From: Saccharofermentans sp. | GTDB lineage: Bacteria; Bacillota; Clostridia; Saccharofermentanales; Saccharofermentanaceae | Direction of reading: 5' to 3' | Length of the DNA stretch: 61,677 bases | NCBI GenBank assembly: GCA_024685135.1 | Contig: JAIKWA010000020.1 | Span: 1-61,677, forward strand | In this document: positions 34,105-42,204 of the stretch, piece after piece | How the letters are laid out: every line of letters starts with the position of its first letter | Numbering within the stretch: position 1 is the stretch's first letter | Translations under genes and position numbers: made by a program | Notes under the pieces: model-generated | What the model was told of the DNA's origin: nothing | Databases searched by the model: none | What the model saw: only the letters and a program-made list of their open reading frames with translations

Positions 34105-35589
34105 ATGTTTACTATTGGTTTTGATAATGATAAGTATGTAGAGCTCCAGTCAGCCAAGATCAGGGAACGCGTAGAGAAGTTTGGCGGTAAGCTTTATCTC
34201 GAGTTCGGCGGCAAGCTCTTCGACGACCACCATGCATCAAGAGTGCTTCCGGGCTTCCGGCCTGACAGTAAGATCAGGATGCTCAAGGCTTTGGCTGACG
34301 ATGCTGAGATCGTGATCGCCATCAATGCGGATGCTATCGAGAAGAGTAAGCGCCGCGGCGACATCGGTATCACTTACGATCAGGAAGTCTTAAGACTCAT
34401 CGATGCTTTTACGGAATTCGGTCTTTTTGTAGGCAGTGTTGTGATCACACAGTTCTCAGGCCAGCCTCTTGCAGAGAAGTTTGAGACACGCTTAAGACAG
34501 TTAGGTGTTAAGACATACAGACACTATCCCATCGCAGGTTATCCTTCAGATATATCTCTTATCGTGAGCGAAGACGGCTACGGTAAGAACGACTATATCG
34601 AGACACAGCGTAAGATCGTTGTCGTTACGGCTCCGGGTCCGGGCTCCGGAAAGATGGCTACATGCCTGTCCCAGCTCTACCACGAGAACAAGCGCGGCAT
34701 CAAGGCAGGTTATGCGAAGTTCGAGACATTCCCTATCTGGAGCATTCCTTTGCAGCACCCTGTAAATGTCGCTTATGAAGCGGCAACTGCAGATCTTGCA
34801 GACGTTAATATGATAGACCCCTTCCATCTCGAAGCATACGGCGAGACTACCGTTAACTACAACAGAGACGTTGAGATCTTCCCCGTAGTAAATGCGATCT
34901 TCAATAAGATCTACGGACAGAGCCCCTACAAGTCACCCACGGACATGGGCGTTAACATGGCAGGATTTGCCATAGTTGATGACGATGTCTGCTGCGAGGC
35001 TTCAAGGCAGGAGATCATCCGCCGTTACTACGAAGCTAAGATGAATGTAAGACAGGGCAATTCCGAAGGCTCTGAGGTACAGAAGTTGGAGCTCCTCATG
35101 AAGAAGAGCGGCATCGATATCTCCGACCGTAAGGTAATAAGTGCGGCTCTCGTAAGAGCAGAATCCACAGGCGGCCCCGCAGTAGCATTAGAGCTTCCCG
35201 ACGGACGCGTTGTAACGGGTAAGACATCAGATCTTCTGGGACCTTCATCTGCGGCGCTCCTCAATGCTCTTAAGGCACTTGCAGGCATCTCCCACGATAT
35301 CCCGCTCATCTCACCCAATGTCATCGAGCCTATCCAGGATCTCAAGGTAAATCACATGATGAACCACAACCCGAGACTCCATACGGACGAGGTGCTCATC
35401 GCTCTTGCTATAAGTGCTGCGACAAACCCGGTTGCAGAGCTTGCGATGCAGCAGATCGGCAACCTCGCACACAGCGATGCACATGCGACGACCATGATGT
35501 CCTCCGTCGACCTCAACATGTTCCATAAGCTCGGCGTCAACATCACATGCGAGCCTGTCTACGAGACAAAGAAGCTCTACCACAGGTAA
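34105..35589 (+). CDS. DUF1846 domain protein
   Basis: A 494-residue cytosolic protein of the DUF1846 family. The N-terminal IGFDNDKYVELQSAKIRERV and the segment VTAPGPGSGKMATCLSQLYH are diagnostic; the latter resembles a P-loop and suggests nucleotide binding. Function not established in the family. CAGGAGG lies upstream of the ATG. It is single, closed by a strong terminator. Confidence 0.9.
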   Translation: MFTIGFDNDKYVELQSAKIRERVEKFGGKLYLEFGGKLFDDHHASRVLPGFRPDSKIRMLKALADDAEIVIAINADAIEKSKRRGDIGITYDQEVLRLIDAFTEFGLFVGSVVITQFSGQPLAEKFETRLRQLGVKTYRHYPIAGYPSDISLIVSEDGYGKNDYIETQRKIVVVTAPGPGSGKMATCLSQLYHENKRGIKAGYAKFETFPIWSIPLQHPVNVAYEAATADLADVNMIDPFHLEAYGETTVNYNRDVEIFPVVNAIFNKIYGQSPYKSPTDMGVNMAGFAIVDDDVCCEASRQEIIRRYYEAKMNVRQGNSEGSEVQKLELLMKKSGIDISDRKVISAALVRAESTGGPAVALELPDGRVVTGKTSDLLGPSSAALLNALKALAGISHDIPLISPNVIEPIQDLKVNHMMNHNPRLHTDEVLIALAISAATNPVAELAMQQIGNLAHSDAHATTMMSSVDLNMFHKLGVNITCEPVYETKKLYHR

Positions 35590-35614
35590 GACTTTTCGAA
35601 AAGAAAAACATACT

Positions 35615-35642
35615 CGGCTCTGCTCTTGCAGGGCCGTTTTTT
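35615..35642 (+). terminator. Terminator after DUF1846 gene
   Basis: CGGCTCTGC at 35615-35623 pairs with GCAGGGCCG at 35628-35636 (one G-T pair), with a four-base loop, followed by six T. Confidence 0.9.
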
Positions 35643-35659
35643 GTGCTTTTCGAAAATAA

Positions 35660-35676
35660 AGTCAAAAAAAGTCAAA
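35660..35676 (+). promoter_or_regulatory. CtsR operator 1
   Basis: AGTCAAA-AAA-AGTCAAA, an exact match to the CtsR heptad repeat (GTCAAA N4 GTCAAA), just upstream of the -35 box of the ctsR operon. It indicates autoregulation. Confidence 0.9.
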
Positions 35677-35683
35677 TTTGTTG

Positions 35684-35712
35684 TTGACAAAGAAAGCGTG
35701 CAGGTGGATAAT
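35684..35712 (+). promoter_or_regulatory. Sigma-A-type promoter of ctsR-mcsA-mcsB-clpC
   Basis: TTGACA at 35684-35689 and GATAAT at 35707-35712, spaced by 17 bases, placed between two CtsR operators and 46 bases ahead of the ctsR ATG. Confidence 0.85.
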
Positions 35713-35718
35713 GCAATT

Positions 35719-35740
35719 GTCAAAGAAAGTCAAAGTCAAA
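35719..35740 (+). promoter_or_regulatory. CtsR operator 2 with a third half-site
   Basis: GTCAAA-GAAA-GTCAAA at 35719-35734, with a further GTCAAA directly after it (35735-35740). It covers the transcription start region, where CtsR binding would block initiation. Confidence 0.9.
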
Positions 35741-35757
35741 CGAAGGAGGTAGAAGCA

Positions 35758-36216
35758 ATGGCAAGGCTTGTTGATGTAATCGAAGCCATGATCAAGGATA
35801 TGCTTGATGAACAGGGCGGCCAGGCAACCATTAACAGAAGCGCTCTTGCTGAGCAGGCAAACTGTGTTCCGTCACAGATCACATATGTTTTGTCGACGCG
35901 CTTCTCGAGCGGTAACGGCTATATCGTCGAGAGCAGACGCGGCGGCGGCGGACAGATCACGATAACGCGTATCGAGCCTATGGGATCTGACGACTACATA
36001 AGGGCTGTGATAGCCGCGGTAGGTGATGACCTCACACAGAGCCAGGCGAGGACATTCCTTACCAATGCCGTGGCTACCGGGGCGATAAGCCAGAAGGAAG
36101 GGCAGGCGATAATGGCTGCCGTGTCCGATAGGGCGCTTGCCAAAGTCGATACGGATATAAGATCTGTCGTAAGGGCAGACATATTCAAAAACGCCCTCCT
36201 GGGTCTGATGATATAA
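35758..36216 (+). CDS. ctsR: CtsR, class III stress gene repressor
   Basis: A 152-residue repressor of clp genes. The winged helix has the CtsR wing ESRRGGGGQITITR, and the C-terminal dimerisation domain ends in ADIFKNALLGLM. It binds GTCAAA repeats as a dimer, and its own promoter carries two such sites. The ATG at 35758 was chosen for the perfect AAGGAGG ahead of it; a longer frame from 35626 runs through the operators and is not coding. The arginines of the wing, which are targets for McsB in Bacillus, are kept. Confidence 0.95.
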   Translation: MARLVDVIEAMIKDMLDEQGGQATINRSALAEQANCVPSQITYVLSTRFSSGNGYIVESRRGGGGQITITRIEPMGSDDYIRAVIAAVGDDLTQSQARTFLTNAVATGAISQKEGQAIMAAVSDRALAKVDTDIRSVVRADIFKNALLGLMI

Positions 36217-36231
36217 GCAAGGAGAAATTCT

Positions 36232-36849
36232 ATGAGATGTGAAAGATGCGGCGCAGAGCTGACAAACAAGATAATAAAAGTAAACGGTGTATATTACTGC
36301 GAGAATTGCGCAAGGGAATTAGGACTCGATAAGTACCTTAGCGCGCCTACCGATCTTCTCGCAAACGCATTCTCACCATTAGATGAGATAGCAGGCGGCT
36401 TCATGAAGATGGCAGATCTTGACTTCGGCAACAGCAGGATCACATGCCCCAAGTGCGGAATGTCCATGAGAGAATTCGAGAACAAGGGCAGAGTCGGATG
36501 CATCGAGTGCTACAACACCTTCAAGGAATACCTGATAAAGGAGATGAAGCGCCAGCAGGGCGAAGTCGAATACGAAGGAAGAAAGCCCGGAATGTCTAAC
36601 GGCATAAAGACAGAAGCTGAAGATATCAGGGAAGAAGCAAAAGAGCTTCCCAAGGCACCTGAAGCACAGGAAACAACGCCTGCAAAAGATGACAATATAG
36701 AAGAGAAGATCGCAAAGCTCGAGAAGGCGGATCTCGGTATGCTCACGGACGAGGAACTCGAAGAGGGCATGAAGCTTGCGACGCAGCGAGAGGATTTTGC
36801 GCTTGCGATCCGTTTAAGAGATGAATTAAACGGCAGGAAGGGAGCGTGA
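36232..36849 (+). CDS. mcsA: McsA, zinc-finger activator/adaptor
   Basis: A 205-residue protein with two CxxC pairs in CERCGAEL/CENCARELG and CPKCGMSM/CIECYNTF, and a C-terminal UVR motif (EELEEGMKLATQREDFALA). McsA activates the arginine kinase McsB and helps modulate CtsR and ClpC. All eight zinc ligands and the UVR domain are intact. AAGGAG lies upstream of the ATG. It overlaps or nearly abuts mcsB. Confidence 0.93.
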   Translation: MRCERCGAELTNKIIKVNGVYYCENCARELGLDKYLSAPTDLLANAFSPLDEIAGGFMKMADLDFGNSRITCPKCGMSMREFENKGRVGCIECYNTFKEYLIKEMKRQQGEVEYEGRKPGMSNGIKTEAEDIREEAKELPKAPEAQETTPAKDDNIEEKIAKLEKADLGMLTDEELEEGMKLATQREDFALAIRLRDELNGRKGA

Positions 36850-36854
36850 GATAT

Positions 36855-37892
36855 ATGACAATGTGGTACGAGAAGTCAGGCAAGAACCAGGATGTAGTCC
36901 TGTCCACTAAGGTAATAGTTACGCGTAATATAAGAGGATATAACTTCCCCTGTAAGATGAACAGCGACGAGTGCCGCCAGATCGTAGATCAGGTAGCAAA
37001 GGTAATAGACAAGGATAAGCTCCCGAACGAATGGACGGGCGCAAGTCTTCCCGCCAAGACAGAAGACGGCAAGGCTCTGCTTACCTCTGAATCACAGCTC
37101 CTGGGCAGAAGGCTCAATGTCCTTAAGGACGCTGACCGCAAGGCCATCTACTACAACGAGGATTGCAGCCTTAGCGTCACGGTAAACCAGGACGAGCACC
37201 TTACCGTAAGAGCGCTTGCTGCAGGTCACGATCCTAAGGCGTATGCCATGGCAGACGATATGGCAGCCTCTCTCGAGCAGAAGCTGGATATTGCATTCTC
37301 CGAGAGACACGGCTTCCTTACATCTGATATAAAGCTCGCAGGAACCGGTACCGTCATCCTCTATACGGTAGCTATACCTGCGATAGTAAAGAGCAACGGC
37401 GGCCTTAATATGTTGAGGCAGAGAGTAAACCAGTACTACTGGTCCATCACTCCCTTCGACGAGCAGGGCCAGTACGCTTCATCCAATGTCTATGTAATAG
37501 GCAGCATCAGCACGAGAGGCGTCTCGGGCGAAGAGGTATTAAGAAGAGGCGAGATGCTCATTAATGACATAATCCAGCTCGAGAGAGGCTGCAGAGAGCA
37601 GTTTGCTACGAGAAGGACATCGGAGGTATCAGACCTCTTCGGCAGAGCATACGGCATGCTCCGCTACGCAAGGAATATCAATCCGCGCGAAGCTCTGGAT
37701 GCACTTGGCTGGCTTCGTATGTACAAAGAGTACGACGATTCTTCCGAGGTATCCATCAGCTGGGAGAAGCTCAACAAGCTTACCCAGGAGATCTTATGGG
37801 AGTCTGAGAGGTTCTCGAGTAAACCCAAGGGCGGCAAGCTCGACACGATAAGGGCAAACAAGATAAAGAATATCCTTAAAGGAGATGAGTAA
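36855..37892 (+). CDS. mcsB: McsB-like protein, ATP:guanido phosphotransferase fold, probably without kinase activity
   Basis: A 345-residue homologue of protein arginine kinase McsB. It aligns along its length by motif order, but key residues differ: the SSRxRLxRN motif reads STKVIVTRN, NEEDH reads NQDEH, the TSCPTNVGTG loop with the catalytic-site cysteine reads TSDIKLAGTG, the arginine after that loop is lost, and RGxYGEGSEA reads ITPFDEQGQYA. These positions bind ATP phosphates and the target arginine in the family, so the protein may be a pseudokinase. The ATG at 36855 is favoured; a GTG at 36846 overlapping mcsA is possible. The structural C-terminal part looks normal. Confidence 0.85.
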   Translation: MTMWYEKSGKNQDVVLSTKVIVTRNIRGYNFPCKMNSDECRQIVDQVAKVIDKDKLPNEWTGASLPAKTEDGKALLTSESQLLGRRLNVLKDADRKAIYYNEDCSLSVTVNQDEHLTVRALAAGHDPKAYAMADDMAASLEQKLDIAFSERHGFLTSDIKLAGTGTVILYTVAIPAIVKSNGGLNMLRQRVNQYYWSITPFDEQGQYASSNVYVIGSISTRGVSGEEVLRRGEMLINDIIQLERGCREQFATRRTSEVSDLFGRAYGMLRYARNINPREALDALGWLRMYKEYDDSSEVSISWEKLNKLTQEILWESERFSSKPKGGKLDTIRANKIKNILKGDE

Positions 37893-37893
37893 T

Positions 37894-40557
37894 ATGAGAA
37901 TAACCGAAGATTCAGCATTAGTACTTGCTACGGCAGCGGTCATATCAGAGTCTAAGCACACTTCTCTCGTAAGAGACACGAGCGTCTTTGCAGCTCTTTG
38001 CTGCGCAGATACTCAGGCAAGGGAGATCATCGCAAACAATGTCTCTAATATAGACGACATCACCGATTATCTCGGCATGACAGGCGACTACGAGCTCGAC
38101 CGCGAGTCCGTAAAGCAGCTCGCAGATACGGCTTTTGCAAACCTCAGGATCGATGTTAAGAGGATCTTAAAGTCCTCATACGAGCTCGCTCAGGCAACGA
38201 GCTTCAAGGGTGCTGTCGCTCCTGTACATATGCTCTATACGATCATCAACAGAAGAGTCAGTGCTCATCCGGAGATCTTCAATGCTCTTCAGACGGCAGG
38301 TGCCGACATCGACGGCATCAGGCAGGCTCTCATGGAGGCAACCGATCCTGCAAGCGATGACGATATCGAGCGCGGCAGATCTTCAGACGAAGAAGATGCT
38401 GCAAGAGCAGAGCGCCTCAAGGCATATTCCAAGGCGAATTCTTCCGGCAAGAAGGGTCATAAGACCCTGGATAAGTTCGGTAAGAACCTTACAAAAGCAG
38501 CCAAGGAAGGCAAGATCGATCCCGTCATCGGAAGACAGGAAGAGATCAACAGAGTAATGCAGATCTTAGTAAGAAGAACCAAGAACAATCCCTGCCTCAT
38601 AGGTGATCCGGGTGTAGGTAAGACGGCTATCGCCGAAGGCCTCGCACTCAAGATCGCAAGCGACGATGTACCTGACATCCTCAAGGGCAAGACAATGTAT
38701 TCCATGGATATGGGCTCGATGGTCGCAGGCTCCAAGTACAGAGGTGACTTCGAAGAGAGGATCAAGAACATGTTAGACGAAGCGGTAGCTGACCCTAATG
38801 TCATCCTCTTCATAGATGAGATCCACACACTTGTAGGTGCAGGTGAGGGAAGCAGCGGTTCAATGGATGCGGCAAACATCATGAAGCCTCTTCTTACCAA
38901 GAACGAGCTTCAGGTAATAGGCGCTACAACGGTAGATGAATATTCCAAGTTCATCGAGAAGGACCACGCTCTCGAGAGACGTTTCCAGAAGGTAATGGTA
39001 GACGAGCCTTCAGAAGACGACGCCATCCTTATCCTCAAGGGCTTAAGACCTAAGTACGAAGAGCACCACAAGATCAGGATCCCTGACGATGTAATCGAAG
39101 CATCCGTTAAGCTCTCCTCAAGATATGTATCTGACAGATTCCTCCCCGATAAGGCGATAGACCTCGTAGACGAAGCAGCAGCCTCCAAGAGGATCAACTT
39201 CTCCGACAGCTCGAGGATAAGCAAGCTCGAGAAGGAGCTTACTGAGGTAAGAGAGAATAAGGACAAGGAAGCAGCCGCTTATAACTTCGAGAAGGCTCAG
39301 GAGTATAAGGACAGGGAAGCAGTGATTGAGAATGAACTCGAGGCCATCAGGTCAAAGAGTGCTCCCGACAGCGAAGGCTTCACAGGAGCTCTTAACGTAG
39401 ACGATGTAGCTATGGTACTTGCCAAGTGGACAGGTATCCCGGTAACCAAGATCACGGAGTCTGATGCAGATAAGCTCAAGAATCTCGAAGCTGAGATAAA
39501 GAAGAGAGTAATAGGTCAGGACGAGGCAGTTAAGTCTATCGCCAAGGCTATAAGAAGAGGCAGATTGGGACTCAAGGATGAGAACAAGCCTTCAGGCACC
39601 TTCATCTTCCTCGGTACTACAGGCGTAGGTAAGACTGAGCTTGCAAAGGCTCTTGCAGAAGTAATGTTCGGCAACGAGAGTTCTCTTGTAAGGATCGATA
39701 TGTCCGAGTATATGGAGAAGCACGATGTCTCAAGACTCATCGGTGCGCCTCCGGGATATGTAGGCTACGATGAGGGCGGTCAGCTCACTGAAGCGGTAAG
39801 AAGACATCCTTATTCTGTTGTCCTCTTCGATGAGATCGAGAAGGCACACCCTGAGATCTTCAACACGATGCTCCAGGTATTAGACGACGGCAGACTCACA
39901 GACGGCCAGGGCAGAACGGTCGACTTCAGGAATACGATAATAATCATGACCTCCAATGTCGGAGCAAGGATGCTCACAGGCGCAGAGGGCAGGAAGATCG
40001 GCTTTGCGATGGCTGACGAGAGCGACGAAGATGAGCTGTCAAGAGAAGGCCTTTATGGCGGCAAGTCCTACGACGATGCTAAGAAGATCGTAATAGACGA
40101 GCTCAAGAAGGCGTTCTCACCCGAGTTCATCAACCGTGTAGACGAGATCATCTTCTTCAGGATGCTCGGCAAGGAATCTCTCATCAAGATCGTAGACATA
40201 TTGATGGGTCAGGTAGGCAAGAGGATCCGCGATCTCGGTATGGACATCGAGGTTACCCAGGCTGCCAAGGAGCTCCTTGCAAGCAAGGGTTACGATCCGC
40301 AGTACGGTGCAAGACCGCTTAAGAGAGTAATAACCTCAATGATCGAGGACCGCTTCTCGGAGGCAATGTTGGACGGCATCGTTAAGCCCGGTCACCTTGC
40401 TATAATAGACGCCAAGGAGACGACTGACAGCGAAGAGCTTCTTGCCGCAGGTGCAGCCGCAGGAGACGGTAAGGTAATAGTCATCAGTGACGGAGGTCTT
40501 CTCAAGGGAGAACAGGCCGAGGTTACTGTCGAATCCTCTGACACCGAGGAAGCTTAA
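37894..40557 (+). CDS. clpC: ClpC-type AAA+ unfoldase
   Basis: An 887-residue Clp/Hsp100 unfoldase that feeds proteins to ClpP. Two AAA modules: D1 Walker A LIGDPGVGKTAIAEG with LFIDEIHTLVGAGEG, and D2 FLGTTGVGKTELAKAL with LFDEIEKAHPEIF. A short coiled middle domain (about residues 430-475) matches ClpC rather than ClpB. The N-domain is recognisable as two Clp repeats but the GTEHIL motifs that carry the phosphoarginine-binding glutamates in Bacillus ClpC read VRDTSVF and APVHMLY. The ATG at 37894 has AAAGGAG nine bases upstream and comes one base after the mcsB stop. Confidence 0.94.
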   Translation: MRITEDSALVLATAAVISESKHTSLVRDTSVFAALCCADTQAREIIANNVSNIDDITDYLGMTGDYELDRESVKQLADTAFANLRIDVKRILKSSYELAQATSFKGAVAPVHMLYTIINRRVSAHPEIFNALQTAGADIDGIRQALMEATDPASDDDIERGRSSDEEDAARAERLKAYSKANSSGKKGHKTLDKFGKNLTKAAKEGKIDPVIGRQEEINRVMQILVRRTKNNPCLIGDPGVGKTAIAEGLALKIASDDVPDILKGKTMYSMDMGSMVAGSKYRGDFEERIKNMLDEAVADPNVILFIDEIHTLVGAGEGSSGSMDAANIMKPLLTKNELQVIGATTVDEYSKFIEKDHALERRFQKVMVDEPSEDDAILILKGLRPKYEEHHKIRIPDDVIEASVKLSSRYVSDRFLPDKAIDLVDEAAASKRINFSDSSRISKLEKELTEVRENKDKEAAAYNFEKAQEYKDREAVIENELEAIRSKSAPDSEGFTGALNVDDVAMVLAKWTGIPVTKITESDADKLKNLEAEIKKRVIGQDEAVKSIAKAIRRGRLGLKDENKPSGTFIFLGTTGVGKTELAKALAEVMFGNESSLVRIDMSEYMEKHDVSRLIGAPPGYVGYDEGGQLTEAVRRHPYSVVLFDEIEKAHPEIFNTMLQVLDDGRLTDGQGRTVDFRNTIIIMTSNVGARMLTGAEGRKIGFAMADESDEDELSREGLYGGKSYDDAKKIVIDELKKAFSPEFINRVDEIIFFRMLGKESLIKIVDILMGQVGKRIRDLGMDIEVTQAAKELLASKGYDPQYGARPLKRVITSMIEDRFSEAMLDGIVKPGHLAIIDAKETTDSEELLAAGAAAGDGKVIVISDGGLLKGEQAEVTVESSDTEEA

Positions 40558-40575
40558 ACGATATAAGCATTCATG

Positions 40576-40602
40576 TTATGGCAGCCCAAAAGGCTGCCAT
40601 AA
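40576..40602 (+). terminator. Hairpin after clpC
   Basis: TTATGGCAGCC and GGCTGCCATAA form an 11-base-pair stem with a five-base loop. The T-run is short, so termination may be weak or factor-assisted. Confidence 0.6.
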
Positions 40603-40668
40603 CTGCGTTTAAAACCTAATAGAAAATAGAGATTTAGCCGTCAGGCTACAACTCGGAATTTTATATAG

Positions 40669-40674
40669 TATAAT
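40669..40674 (+). promoter_or_regulatory. Possible -10 box for the acyltransferase gene
   Basis: A perfect TATAAT 36 bases upstream of the ATG at 40711. The -35 region is weak. Confidence 0.4.
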
Positions 40675-40710
40675 AAGCAAACTTTAAACATATACTTTTT
40701 GGAGATAAGA

Positions 40711-42018
40711 ATGTCTGACAAAACAAAAGCACCCAGAGAATACGACATTGGTTGCGTGCCCAGCCCCTTTTGGTTCGGCTTTGTGGGATCTCACATCCTT
40801 GTGCCGATCATAGCAGCTTTTACGCACATCAAGGTCAAGCCCGATATGGAGTTCGTAAACCACGAAGGTCCCATCATCGTTATCGCAAACCATGAGTCTT
40901 ACTTAGACCCCATGATCATCAACAAGCTTACCAAGGCAAGACCTGCCAACTTCGTTACGGGAGAATTTGTATTCCGTGCACCCGGTTGGGGACATTGGTT
41001 CAAGCTCGGAGGTGCTATCCCCAAGAAGCAGTTCGTAGTAGATACTACAGCAGTCAAGGCCATGATGAAGGTAATGAAGCGCAAGGGCGTTCTCATCATC
41101 TATCCCGAGGCCACAAGACATGTTGACGGTAAGTCCATAGAATTCGACGACGGCGTTGCAAAGCTTGCCAAGAAGGCAAAGGCATCCGTTTATATAGCAC
41201 ACATCCACGGCGCTTACATGAGCTGGCCGAGATGGTCAAGATCCGGCATGAGAAGCGGTAAGATCACAGCTGAGTTCGTGCGCAAGATCTACTCCGATGA
41301 AGTAGAAGCATCCACTGCAGAAGAGCTTCAGCAGAAGATCTTAGACGGCATCAACTACGACGAGAACGAGTGGGCAAGGAAGACAGGCAACAAGTACAAG
41401 AGCAAGAAGCTTGCTTCAGGTCTTCAGAATGTTGCTTATGCTTGTCCCCGCTGCGGTAAGGAATTTACCATGCAGTATCTGGATACAGGCAAGCGTGACC
41501 TCATTCAGTGCAACAGCTGCGGCAATGCGGCAAGGTATCTTCCCACTGGTCTTCTTGAGAAGGCTGACCCCCAGAGTATTGTTTTCGACGACCTGCATAA
41601 GTGGGCAGATTGGGAGAGAGGCCTCGTAAAGGAGGAGCTTGAGCGCGGCGACTTCAAGATGGAATTGGATGCCGATCTGTTCAAGGTATTTGACAGGTTT
41701 ACTTTTGCAAAGACAGGTAAGGGTAAGGTCACGATAACTGATACCGAGATCGTGTACGAGGGTACGGATTGTCCCGCTGAAAACGGTATCCCTTACAAGA
41801 AGGGCAAGCCGATCGGCAAGTATAAGAACAGAGTGCTCGATGAGAATGCTCCCGTTGAGAGGAAGGTCTTCGAGATCAAGACCATGAGAGGCCTCGTTGC
41901 TTCCTACGGTAAATACTTCGAGATCTACGACAAGGCCGGCGAGCTGTTCAGATTCTATGTGGACGGTCAGAAGGTATTCAAAGTACATGAGATCGTAAGC
42001 CTTTTGGGCAAGAATTAA
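40711..42018 (+). CDS. PlsC-like acyltransferase fused to a zinc ribbon and C-terminal unknown domain
   Basis: A 435-residue protein. Residues 1-220 form a lysophospholipid acyltransferase domain: the catalytic HX4D motif is HESYLD (61-66), and YPEATRH replaces the usual FPEGTR. From about residue 240 there is a zinc ribbon with CPRC and CNSC pairs, then a 150-residue domain with no family I recognise (ends DGQKVFKVHEIVSLLG). The acyltransferase part makes phosphatidic acid or related lipids at the membrane. The ATG at 40711 follows GGAGA; no signal peptide. The fusion is unusual and may target or regulate the enzyme. Confidence 0.85.
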   Translation: MSDKTKAPREYDIGCVPSPFWFGFVGSHILVPIIAAFTHIKVKPDMEFVNHEGPIIVIANHESYLDPMIINKLTKARPANFVTGEFVFRAPGWGHWFKLGGAIPKKQFVVDTTAVKAMMKVMKRKGVLIIYPEATRHVDGKSIEFDDGVAKLAKKAKASVYIAHIHGAYMSWPRWSRSGMRSGKITAEFVRKIYSDEVEASTAEELQQKILDGINYDENEWARKTGNKYKSKKLASGLQNVAYACPRCGKEFTMQYLDTGKRDLIQCNSCGNAARYLPTGLLEKADPQSIVFDDLHKWADWERGLVKEELERGDFKMELDADLFKVFDRFTFAKTGKGKVTITDTEIVYEGTDCPAENGIPYKKGKPIGKYKNRVLDENAPVERKVFEIKTMRGLVASYGKYFEIYDKAGELFRFYVDGQKVFKVHEIVSLLGKN

Positions 42019-42045
42019 ACAAATCAAGTAAAGTAATTTTCAAAA

Positions 42046-42079
42046 GGGACGTTTGAGCAATTAAACGTCCTGTTTTTTT
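42046..42079 (+). terminator. Terminator after the acyltransferase gene
   Basis: GGACGTTT at 42047-42054 pairs with AAACGTCC at 42063-42070, followed by TGTTTTTTT. Confidence 0.88.
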
Positions 42080-42111
42080 GCAAAATAATCGTTAATTGCC
42101 GACTTCCTGCC

Positions 42112-42140
42112 TTTAATAACGCCCGTGAAAATAGTATAAT
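42112..42140 (+). promoter_or_regulatory. Probable promoter of the PGK-TIM gene
   Basis: TATAAT at 42135-42140 and TTTAAT at 42112-42117, 17 bases apart. A five-base-pair hairpin (GGGGA/TCCCC, 42154-42168) follows in the 5' untranslated region and could protect the transcript. Confidence 0.55.
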
Positions 42141-42204
42141 TGCGTCGTAGTAAGGGGAATTTCTCCCCACAACAGCAAATAATTTACTAGGAGTGTGACT
42201 ACCC

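Noticed and set aside
35626..35757. Longer start for CtsR at 35626
   Set aside because: This stretch holds the promoter and two CtsR operators, and the perfect AAGGAGG precedes the ATG at 35758, so the upstream frame is non-coding.
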